DNA from: Osedax frankpressi
Taxonomy: Eukaryota; Annelida; Polychaeta; Sabellida; Siboglinidae
DNA length: 64,000 nt
Direction: 5' to 3'
Assembly (NCBI GenBank): GCA_964035775.1
Contig: OZ038314.1
Location: forward strand, 40,196,516 to 40,260,515
Position 1 is the stretch's first letter; the number at the start of each line of letters is the position of its first letter. Positions 35,501 through 47,500 of this stretch are shown here, in pieces. A program made the position numbers and the translations under genes. The notes beneath the pieces are model-generated. The model saw nothing but the letters and a program-made list of their open reading frames with translations. It was not told where the DNA came from and ran no database searches.

Positions 35501-38500
35501 GCACAGATAATAACTTTGTTTGTATTCTGTAGATGGCACTAATGTGTTTACCAAATGAAACTAAAGCATTTTATTCAAATGTAAATGCTTTCTTTTGTAT
35601 TGAAATTTTCACCTATCAAGTTTATTTTTAATTTACACTCGAATTTTCATCATTATGTCTCCACCTAACAAACGTAGTAAATCTATGAAGAGTATATGCC
35701 AGCAAAAAGTAAGTACACAATCTATTAAACTATAATATATTTAGCAAAATGTATAAATATGTAATTTAATAATAGTTTTTCTATGATGTAAAAAAATTGA
35801 TTTCAACAATATGAAATTTTATTTGACATTCATATTTTACAATAAGTATGTTAATATATATTTGTTATAACTAATTGTAGTATATGAAAAACACACTAAA
35901 TAAGTCAATAATTTATTAGTAATAGCATCATATTATGTTCATAAAATAATTATTATTATAAACATTAGATAATTTTGAGAAAGTTGTATTTATTTGTATT
36001 TTTATATTATCTAGAACTAATAAAATATATTTACTAAACACTAAATAAATATACAATTATATTAATTTATAACACAAGTTATTATAAGTAATTTATTTAC
36101 TAGATATCAGACAAAGATATCAACAATGAAGCTAGCACTAGTGAACAAAAATTAAACATGTCAAGTGATGACGATTGCACTCTCTTTTCTGGAAGGAAGA
36201 AACCGTCTCAGGGGAGCAGTATTTTTCCAAAGGTTGTTTGCTGTACTGGTTTGCTTCAGATGTAAGCAAGAAGGTACAGTACGTATAAACACTGTGACAA
36301 CCTATGGGACCAGTTAGAAAGTGCTCATCAATTGTACATATTGAGGTGAACTTCTCACTACGTGGACATAGAGACAACTCAGTGACTATAACCATGCTCC
36401 ATTCCTATATAATGTACACTGTACACTGTACATTGTACACTGTACATTGTACACTGTACATTGTACACTGTACATTGTACACTGTACATTGTACACTGTA
36501 CATTGTACACTGTACATTGTACACTGTACATTGTACACTGTACATTGTACACTGTACATTGTACACTGTACATTGTACATTGTACACTGTACATTGTACA
36601 TTGTACACTGTACATTGTACACTGTACATTGTACACTGTACATTGTACATTGTACACTGTACATTGTACACTGTACATTGTACACTGTACATTGTACACT
36701 GTACATTGTACAGTCAGTGATAGCGGCTCATAATAATGGTATCCGCTGCAAGGGATTGCAATCTTTGCTGAGTAATTTAGGATTGATGGCTTTGAGCCAA
36801 GTATCTTTTCAAAAGATCACAAAATTCCTTTCAACAGATGCACTTGAGGTAATAATTATATAATATAATATTTTAATTTAAATTTAATTACATAATTTGT
36901 ATACAGATAGCTAAATCTATATACCAGAAGGCAGTTGTATTAGCAAGTAAGGTGAACTACCCCATCTCATGCAATCCTATAAAAGATATTATGGTCTCAT
37001 TCGATGGTACATGGATGAAAAGAGGTTACAAGTCCAAGTAAGGCATAGCTTTTGTAATAGAGTATTACACAGGACTTGTAATCGACTTTGAGATATTGAG
37101 CATGTAATGTCATTCATTTGGGCACGCTCTTTATACGTATGGTCTCCGTTATTCTACGATGCTTTCTGATTGTGACGGAAAAGCACATGCGAAGGTGAAT
37201 GGTCATTCTTACTTGGTCAGCAAGGAAGAGTTCATTAATCATGTGCATAAGGAGTCAAGTAAAGAGCTACATCTAGATATGGTGCTGGAAGTGCAAATTT
37301 GTTATATTTTTTGTTAACTATTTTTTACTATTATTTACTCATTTATATTATTTTTATATATTATTATCTACTCTCCTTATATGCTAATATACTTAATTTT
37401 TATATATTATATTATAATATTATATATTTAATAAATAATAACTGATAATAATCTTATTTATTAACTTGTAATTACAATAAATTAATATAAAAACTTTAGA
37501 AGCTAAATATAATAAATGCAATTTTCTAAATATATACATGATATATTTCTTATAAAAAGTACCTTTTTAAAATCTATGATTAAACTGTTTAGATACACTT
37601 ATGATGCAAAAATGTGAAAAAAATTGAGATTTTAAAATAAATTAAAAAATAATATATAAACTTATATATTGTGGTCTTCTAAATGTCTAATTATTTAAAA
37701 CAAAAAATAACAATTACTATATAAGAATTATCTAGATATATGTCAAAAAAATTAGTAATTTTATTATAAATCTAAAAAGTTATCACCATTCTAGTAGACA
37801 TATTTTTTCCATATCTATTACATGTAAATCACGCGTAATGAAATCCCTCTTAATGAAATAAATGCAATCTGAGAAATTACACGAGCATTACAACTTTAAA
37901 CTTTACTAGTAATCATATATGTATACATCAAGTACTTATCATCATACAATGTATACATCCTATATTGTACAGATACATAGGGTTTAAATTGATGTATTCT
38001 ATTTCAATAAGATAATATAATTACAGAAGTTTGATTTTTATGATTTGACTCATTTCATATTTAGAATTAGTGTCATTGAATAAAAAAAATGAAATTTGTC
38101 TAGACGGACGAGCGGTAGTAATAGTTAAGGTTTATATAAAGTGTTATTAATGTTTAACTAAGGTGTTGCTATGGTGTTACAGAGATGTAGTTAAGGTGTT
38201 TCTAAGGTGTAGTTAAGGTATTGCTAATGTGTTTCTAAGGTATTGCTAAGGTGTTTCTAAGGTGTTGCTAAGGTGTTTCTAAGGTGTTGCTAAGGTGTTG
38301 CTAAGGTATTGCTAAGGTTTTGCTAAGGTATTGCTAAGGTGTTGATAAGTATTGCTAAGTTTACTAAGGTATTGCTAAGGTATTGCTAATGTGTTGCTAA
38401 GGTATTACTAAGGTGTTTCTAAGGTGTTACTAAGGTGTTACTAAGATATTGCTAAGGTGTTGCTAAGGTATTGCTAAGTTGTTGCTAAGGTATTGCTAAG

Positions 38501-41500
38501 GTTTGCCAATGTATTGCTAAGGTGTTGATAAGGTATTGCTAAGGTGTTGCTAAGGTATTGCTAAGGTGTTGCTAAGGTATTGCTAAGGTATTGCTAAGGT
38601 ATTGCTAAGGTATTGCTAAGGTGTTGCTAAGGTGTTGCTAATGTATTGCTAAGGTGTTGGTAAGGTATTGCTAAGGTGTTGCTAAGGTATTGCTAAAGTG
38701 TTGATAAGGTGTTGCTAAGGTATTACTAGGGTGTTGCTAGGTGTTTATATGGCATTACTAAGGTGTTGCTAAGGTATTACTAAGGTGTTGCTAAAGTGTT
38801 GCTAAGGTGTTGGTAAGGTTGCTAAGGTGTTGCTAATGTGTTGCTAAGTGATGCTAGGTGTTGCTAAGATATTTCTAAGATGTTGCTAAGTATTGCCAAT
38901 GTGTTGCTAAGTGATGCTAGGTGTTGCTAAGGTATTTCTAAGAGGTTACTAAGTATTACTAGGGTGTTGCTAAGGTATTTCTAAGATGTTAAGTATTGCT
39001 AATGTGCTGCTAAGTGATGCTAGGTGTTGCTAAGGTGTTGCTAAGGTGTTGATAATGCGTTGCTAAGTGATGCTAGGTGTTGCTAAGTGATGCTAGGTGT
39101 TGCTAAGGTATTTCCAAGATGTTGCTAAGTATTGCTAGGGTATTGCTGAGTGATGCTAGGTGTTGTTAAGGTGTTGCTAATGTGTTGCTAAGTGATGCTA
39201 GGTGTTGCTAAGGTATTGCTAATGTATTGCTAAGGTGTCGGTAAGATTGCTAAGGTATTGCTAAGGTGTTGCTAATGTGTTGCTAAGTGATGCTAGGTGT
39301 TGCTAAGGTATTGCTAATGTGTTGCTAAGTGATGCTAGGTGTTGCTAAGGTATTTATAAGATGTTGCTAAGGTATTTATAAGATGTTGCTAAGTATTGCT
39401 AATGTGTTGCTAAGTGTTGCTAGGTGTTGCTAGGTATTTCTAAGATGTAGCTAAGTATTACTAGGGTGTTGCTAAGTGATGCTAAGGTGTTGGTAAGGTT
39501 GCTAAGGTATTGCTAAGGTGTTTCTAATGTATTGCTAATGTGTTGCTAAGTGATGCTAGGTATTGCTAAGTATTGCTAATGTGTTGCTAAGTGATGCTAG
39601 GTGTTGCTAAGGTATTTCTAAGATGTTGCTAAGTATTACTAGGGTGTTGCTAAGTGATGCTAGGTGTTGCTAAGGTGTAGATTGACATTTGATGGCTAAG
39701 AGGTGATCTGATCATTATTTATTATGGCAGTTATTTATTAAAAAGTCTTTACAAAGAAGTGAATTCAAGATATCTGTTAATAGTTTAATTTAACACACCA
39801 AATTTCTTTACTCAATGAATGTACAGAATATTTTCAATACCGAGGATCATGTAATACTCACAATTCCCTAGTATCAATATTAATAAGTATTCCCTTTCCT
39901 CCAGGGAGATTTGGGAGCCATTGACGCCAAATACGACATAGCTATTTCAACTGCAGCTGGCGAACTGGAGAGTATTTTGGTGGATACGGTGGAAACTGGT
40001 AAACTTGCGATCCAGTATCTCCGTGAACACGAATTGGGCTGCAGCAATTTCATCATCCTCGACAAGATGGTTGAGAAATGGAGCGTCATCTGCCAACGAC
40101 CTTTAAACACGTCAGTTTCACAATCTCTCTCATTTAAATGACTTCGGGATATTTAGTCATCTCTGCGATGATTTCTAATTTTTGCAAATATTTGCATGGG
40201 CTGATAATAAAAATAGTACATTCCCCTGCCATAGCATACCTTAGCATACCTTATCCCCTTAATACTCCAATCCCCGACAAGTCCTCTCCCCAATAACTAA
40301 CCACACCACTCGATAACCATGGATTAAAGTGGGCCCTTTTAAAATCTCTCTAAACCCCATCATGATAAGTCGTGTATCCCGCGAAGTATCTCCCCTCATG
40401 AAGTCTCACGCTCCACTCTAACTAACCCCCATCCCCCTCTAATAACATACCTCCCACTACAATAATTCCCTCCCCCCATAAGTCCCGAAGGAGTTCCTCG
40501 TTTGTTCGATAAGATCTCCCTCGTCGATGAGATGTATCGCCCCGCGTTCTACTACGTCCTCCGCGACTGTTTGGTCGCAGATGAAATTGAACAAGCTTCC
40601 CGCGTTGCTTACGGAAAGACGAGGTTCAGGGTAGTCACCTTGGATGGTAAACTCATCGAGAAGTCTGGTTGGTCTACACAAAGTCTTTGTAAAGTGTTAA
40701 ACGGCGTTTTAGGATATTTACTTAGTGTTAAATTGTGTTTTAGTGTATTTACTTAGTGTTAAATAGTGTTTAAGTGTATTTACTTAGTGTTAAATTGTGT
40801 TTTAGAGTATTTACTTAGTATTAAATAGTGTTTTAGTGTATTTACTTAGTATTAAATTGTGTTTTATTGTATTTACTTAGTGTTAAATTATGTTTTAGTG
40901 TGTTTACTTAGTGTTAAATTGTGTTTTAGTGTATTTACTTAATGTTAAATTATGTTTTATTATATTTACTTAAATAATATGTTAAATAGTGGTTGTTGTA
41001 TTTACTTAGTGTTAAATAGTGTTTAATGTATTTACTAAGTGTTAAATACTGTTTTAGTTTATTTACTTAGTGTTAAATTGTATTTTAGTGTATTTACTTA
41101 TGTTAAATACTGTTTTAGTTTATTTACTTAGTGTTAAATTGTATTTTAGTGTATTTACTTATGTTAAATACTGTTTTAGTTTATTTACAATTAGTTAAAC
41201 CATGTTTTATTGTATTTATTAGTGTTAAATTATGTTTTATTTTATTTACTTAGTGTTAAATTATGTTTTAGTGTGTTTACTTAGTGTTAAATTGTGTTTT
41301 AGTGTATTTACTTAATGTTAAATTGTATTTTAGTGTATTTACTTAGTGTTAAATTGTATTTTAGTGTATTTACTTAATGTTAAATTCTGTTTTAGTTTAT
41401 TTACAATGTGTTAAACCATATTTTATTGTATTTACTTAGTGTTAAATATTGTTTTAGAGTATTTATTTAGTGTTAAATAGTGTTTTAGTGTATTTATTAG

Positions 41501-44500
41501 TGTTAAATTATGTTTTATTTTATTTACTTAGTGTTAAATAGTATTTTAGTATATTTACTTAGTGTTAAATAGTGTTTAAGTGTATTTACTTAGTGTTAAA
41601 TTGTGTTTTAGTGTATTTACTTAGTGTTAAATTGTGTTTTATTGTATTTACTTAGTGTTAAATTATGTTTTAGTTTATTCACAATGTGTTAAACCATGTT
41701 TTATTGTATTTACTTAGTGTTAAATATTGTTTTAGAGTATTTATTTAGTGTTAAATAGTGTTTTAGTGTATTTATTAGTGTTAAATTATGTTTTATTTAT
41801 TTACTTAGTGTTAAATAGTATTTTAGTATATTTACTTAGTGTTAAATTGTATTTTAGTGTATTTACTTATGTTAAATACTGTTTTAGTTTATTTACAATG
41901 TGTTAAACCATGTTTTATTGTATTTACTTTGTGTTAAATATTGTTTTAGAGTATTTATTTAGTGTTAAATAGTGTTTTAGTGTATTTATTAGTGTTAAAT
42001 TATGTTTTATTTTATTTACTTATTGTTAAATTATGTTTTAGTGTGTTTACTTAGTGTTAAATTGTGTTCTAGTGTATTTACTTAATGTTAAATTGTATTT
42101 TAGTGTATTTACTTAATGTTAAATACTGTTTTAGTTTATTTACAATGTGTTAAACCATGTTTTATTGTATTTACTTAATATTAAATATTGTTTTAGAGTA
42201 TTTATTTAGTGTTAAATAGTGTTTTAGTGTATTTATTAGTGTTAAATTATGCTTTATTTTATTTACTTAGTGTTAAATAGTATTTTAGTATATTTACTTA
42301 GTGTTAAATTGTGTTTTATTGTATTTACTTAATGTTAAATTGTATTTTAGTGTATTTACTTAGTGTTAAATTGTATTTTAGTGTATTTACTTAATGTTAA
42401 ATACTGTTTTAGTTTATTTACAATGTATTATATTTATATATTATATTTATATATTTTATTAAATTAAATAATTTGAAAATATACTTAGCTTAGATTTGTA
42501 TTTAATTAAATAAATTGTAAATATTAGTTAATTATATCAATTATTTATTTTACTAAATGGTAAATATTTGCATAAGTAACTTATTTACTTTATATTCTAA
42601 AATAATAAATATGATTATTAATTATTAGATGAACTTGTTAAATTTCACTTGGCTTATTTCTTTAGCAACTAATTTGTGGTAAAATAATTTAATATAATTT
42701 ATAGATGCAATTATCTGTAATTTTCAATAATTTATCTCATTTATATAATCATAGGAACCCTGTCTGGAGGAGGAAGACCTTCTAGGGGTCGTATGGGTGC
42801 AAAGGTCATCGAAAAGATTAATCCCCAAGCAGTCAGGAAAATGGAAGATGATTTCTCATCGGTTTTTATGATCTTTGTTATTCATATATCTCAGTTGTTG
42901 GATGCAAATACATTTCAGTAAATCTGTAATTGTTGGTGTCTCGTTGCTAATGAATATTTACGTTGAATTCTTTTTCACATTTACGTTGACTTCTGTTTCT
43001 CATTTACGTTGACTGCTGTTTTACTGTCCAATATTCTGGCAATTTGATAATATAATTTTACTAATAATATAATAATATAATTATTACTAATAATATAATT
43101 TTACTAATAGCTCAGTGCGAATACCAAATAAATATTTATATTAAATATATATTATAGAGTAAGATATTTTGTCGTAGTTACACTATATTTATATATGTGG
43201 GTATATCATATGATATATATCAAATCTTAAATCAATAAATCATTTTGTTATCATCTCAACGATATCAAATAATTATATAATACATATATCATTTATTTTA
43301 TGTTTGAAATAAATTTAAGATTTGTCTGGATTCACTCTTATTATATACTGTCATATATTATACACTGTCATACTCTATTGTATTTAAGTATGATTACATA
43401 ATATGTACTATTGTACTCATTTAATTTTAAATTCTATATTTTTATTTATTTTTATTTTTCAAAGTGGATTAATTTAAAATGACTCCAATGGTCATGCTTT
43501 TAGAATTTAATGCTCATATGAATTTTAAATAAAAAACAAAATTGTAGCTTATTATATAAGGTAACATGACTATAGAAAAACATTGTATTCATTATTTATC
43601 AACAAAATCACGATAACCTAAACTTTGTTTATAATAAATTTGTATATAATAATAAATAAGTATTTAATATTGTTGATTTAATAAACTAGCTGGTCAATTA
43701 AGAATAAACTGTACTTTCTAGGCCAATGAAGAGCTAACTAAAGTACAAAACGAAAAGAACGAAATTGAAATTATTCTGGAAGGAAAATATAAAATTAATA
43801 AACTTCAGCATGAAATTAAAATTTATCAAAATGATATAACTGTAAGTTTTGATTTAATAATTATTCATATAAATACCCTAACAATATCCTAACAATTACA
43901 TAATAATACCATAATAATACCCAAACAATAGCCAAACAATACCCTAACAATACTCTAATAATAACCTAATAATAATATAAATATACCCTAACAATACCAT
44001 AATAATACCCTAACAATACCTTTACTATAACATACAAATACTAACAATACCCTAAATATACCCTAACAATATATAATACCATCATGTTACAGGCTGTACA
44101 TACAGTAAAGATACCTAATCTGATTACCAACATTAAAGCAATAAAAGAAGATATTAAGAATACTGTAGTTGACCAGAGCAAATATAAAATTGTTAAAAAT
44201 CAAGTTGAAAAAGACAAGAAAAGTTTGTTGATATTCTGCATTCTTTGATGTAAAGATTTAATTAATATTATTAGATTTAGGTATTCATCGTCAATTTAAT
44301 AGACCAAAGTTCAAATAATATTTATTCAAAAAATCTATAAATTAATTATTTTAAACACATGAAAAATCTAAGAAAATTTTAAATTATTTATATTTTTAGA
44401 ACTTTTTTTAAATAACCATTTTGTTTTTTATAATCTCTTTTTTATAAAAGTTAATTGTTGTTTATTGATCAAATCCCTAATAGCGAGTTTAACATATGCC

Positions 44501-47500
44501 GAAATTTTACGATTTTATCTTAAAATATAATTCAAATGCTTACACTATCCACATGTTGACAGAATGCTATTATTAATTCGATTATCCCATAGAATATGAA
44601 AATGCGAAAAAATCAGCAAAGATTGTAGATGACAAAGTGAAAATGTGAGAATGCGATAGTCAGCAATGACTTCTTATTCATAGATAACCTCGAACAACCT
44701 CTAGCTAGCCTTAACAAACTTTAACCACCTCTAAATACCTCTAATTACCTTTAATATCAAATAATAACCTTTAATAAATAATAATAATCTTTAATAACTA
44801 ATTATAATTTCAAACAATCTCTGACTAATTCTGAAAACCTCTAGTAACTAATAACTACCTCTAAACACCTAATGACCTTTAACCTCTAATCTTTGACTTG
44901 CTTTCAGACTTCATGAAAATATACTTGAAATAAGCAATAAAAAAATGAAAAATGCAAATTCTGTTTTGAAGAAAATTTCAGAGAATATTCAAATTAATTA
45001 TTCGGAAGTTACTCAATTGAAGGCAGAAATCAAACTGTCTGAAAAGTTATCCACTCCTTCTTCTATTACTAGCCACTCCCCCTAATATTATTAGCCATTC
45101 CCATTATATTTATAGCCACTCCTTCTTTTATTACTAGCCACTCCCCCTAATATTATTAGCCACTCCCTTCTATTTATAGCCACTCCTTCTTCTATTACTA
45201 GCCACTCCTCCTAATAGTATTAGCCACTCCCCTTCTATTTATAGCCACTCCTTCTTCTATTACTAGCCACTCCCCCTAATATTATTAGCCACTCCGCTTC
45301 TATTTATAGCCACGTCTTCTTCTATTAATTACCACTCCCCTTTTATTATCAGACACTTCTACTCCAGTAGTTAGTCACTGAATACTTTCATATACCTACT
45401 TACTCCTATTGAGTACTGCTTTCCTAATAAGCCCCTCCCTCATCTTCATAACCACTACCCTAATCTCCAGTCAATCCTCTAATATCTAGGAATGTTACCA
45501 AGTGTGAAAGCAACATCGAAGTGATTAAAGTGGAGCTTGTAGAACTCGAAGTGAAAAAAGAAGAGAATAAAAAGAATGTCGGAATTCTGACGATAGAAGC
45601 AAGCAAAACTAGTCAAAGTATTGATGATATGACGGTATGCGGTAGTCGTTATGTGGGCGTGGCTATCAGTATGTGGGCGTGGCTATTAATATGTGGGCCT
45701 TTCTATCATTATGTGGGCATGGATATTAATATGTGGGCGTGGTTATTAGTATGTGGGCGTGTCTATTAGTATGTGGGCATGGCTATTAGTATGTGGGCGT
45801 ATCTATTACTATGTGGGTGTGGCTATTAGTATGTGGGTGTGGCTATTAGTGTGTGGGCGTATCTATTAGTATGTGGGCATGGCTAATAGTATGTGTGTGT
45901 GGCTATCAGTATGTGGGTGTAGCTATTTGTATGTGGGCGTGGCTATTTGTAAGTGGGTGTAGTTATCAGTGTGTGGGTATGTTTTTTCAATTTCAATTGA
46001 CAGCGTAAAAGATTTAACATGTTATCATTAGGTGAATCGGAAAACTATCTGTAACTTGACTGTTGACATAACTAATTGTCAGTGGGCGTGGCTACTGAAG
46101 CATTTTGTAGGAATCACTATATATGGGTGGGGCTAATATTCTGTACACGAAGAGCTAAAATACCTGTCAATGGGGATGATATTTTTTGTATTAATTGAGA
46201 ATGGGAGTGGGAACTGTGTAGTAGTGGGAGTGTGAGTGAGTATTTAATCGTAGTTAGAGTGTATGTAGTTATTATATAGGAATTGTATAGGAATATGCAT
46301 TGTTTAAAAGTAATAGTGAATTCATAAACTTTTATTGAATAAATCTTTTATAAAAATAATAAATTAGAAATAATAATAATTTTTGTAAATCTACTTCATT
46401 AATTACTTTTCCTGGGATTTAATTACGTTTCCCTGGGATGTATCTAAACTTTGTTGTTTGATTATATAATATCTTACTTTCATCTCACTTCAGGATGCCC
46501 TGAAGAAGCTGGAGGAAGTTCGGGACGAAATCATTATTGAACTTAAGGTCATCGAGTCATTAAAGTCGGAATCTGAAAGTGAAATTATTGATGTTAAATT
46601 CAAACTCAAAAATTTCATATCTGAATTGAAATCTGTCCAATATGCTGCCAACTGCCTGCAAAAGGAAGTTAGTCCTCTTAACTTAGCACCATTCCCTTAG
46701 CCCTATTAAATTAGTCCTTTTAACTTAGCCCTATTAAATTAAATTGTTTAACTTATGCTTATTAACTTAGCCCTATTAAAATAGTTCTCTTAATTTAGCC
46801 CTATTAAATTTACCCTATTAAATTAATTCTCTTAACTTAGCCCTATTAAATTAGATCTTTTAACTTAGCTCTATTACCTTAACCGTATTAAATTAGATAT
46901 TTTAACTTAGCTTTATTAACTTAGTCCTCTTAACTTAGTCCTATTAAATTAGATCTTTTAACTTAGTCTTATTAACTTAGCCATATAATCCTATTTATGT
47001 ATGGTAGGTAATTAAGTTAAATATAAGTTCTTATTTTACCTCCTTGGAACTCTAGAATGTATTGTTTTTAGCTCTCCGATATCATCTTGAATGAACTCGA
47101 TCTCGATGAAGATGAAAAGCAGAACTTTTCATCGGAAGAATTTGAAACCCTCGAAAAAGAATTCCTGGCAAGCATCAACCTCAAATCATTATCTAATGAA
47201 GCTTCCGTATTCGAAGCGAAACGTAAACTCATCAAACCCAACATGACCTCAATCCCCGAGTATAGAGTTAAGGTTGGCGATACATTCCCTCGCAATTAGT
47301 AAACTTTTCTCAATGCTCTACCTGAATCTCTAACCCCAAGTCTAACCTTACATTTTATACCCTAACCTTGACCGTAGCATCCTACCCCAAACCCTATTTA
47401 TAATATAATTTCTTATACCCCTATACCCATTTCGTACCGCCTTTACTCTGCCCTCAAAGCCTAACCGTTGCCTAATTATACTCTCTCGGCTCTACACTCT

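Larger units (their letters stand above)
35071..39904. other. SMC4 intron 13, 4.8 kb, host of transposon and array
   Basis: The largest intron splits the hinge between GIYGRL and GDLGAIDAKYD. It holds, in order, a short TAGTATATAGTAGT-rich stretch (35100-35185), the Mutator-like element with its internal minisatellite, about 800 bp of AT-rich DNA with nothing recognisable (37320-38110), and an 11-bp array ending 220 bp before the acceptor. Confidence 0.85.

Noticed and set aside
36304-36863. Overlapping frames of 90-138 codons on both strands reading TVHCTLY-type repeats
   Set aside because: Products of the 14-bp TGTACA array; every frame on both strands is open.
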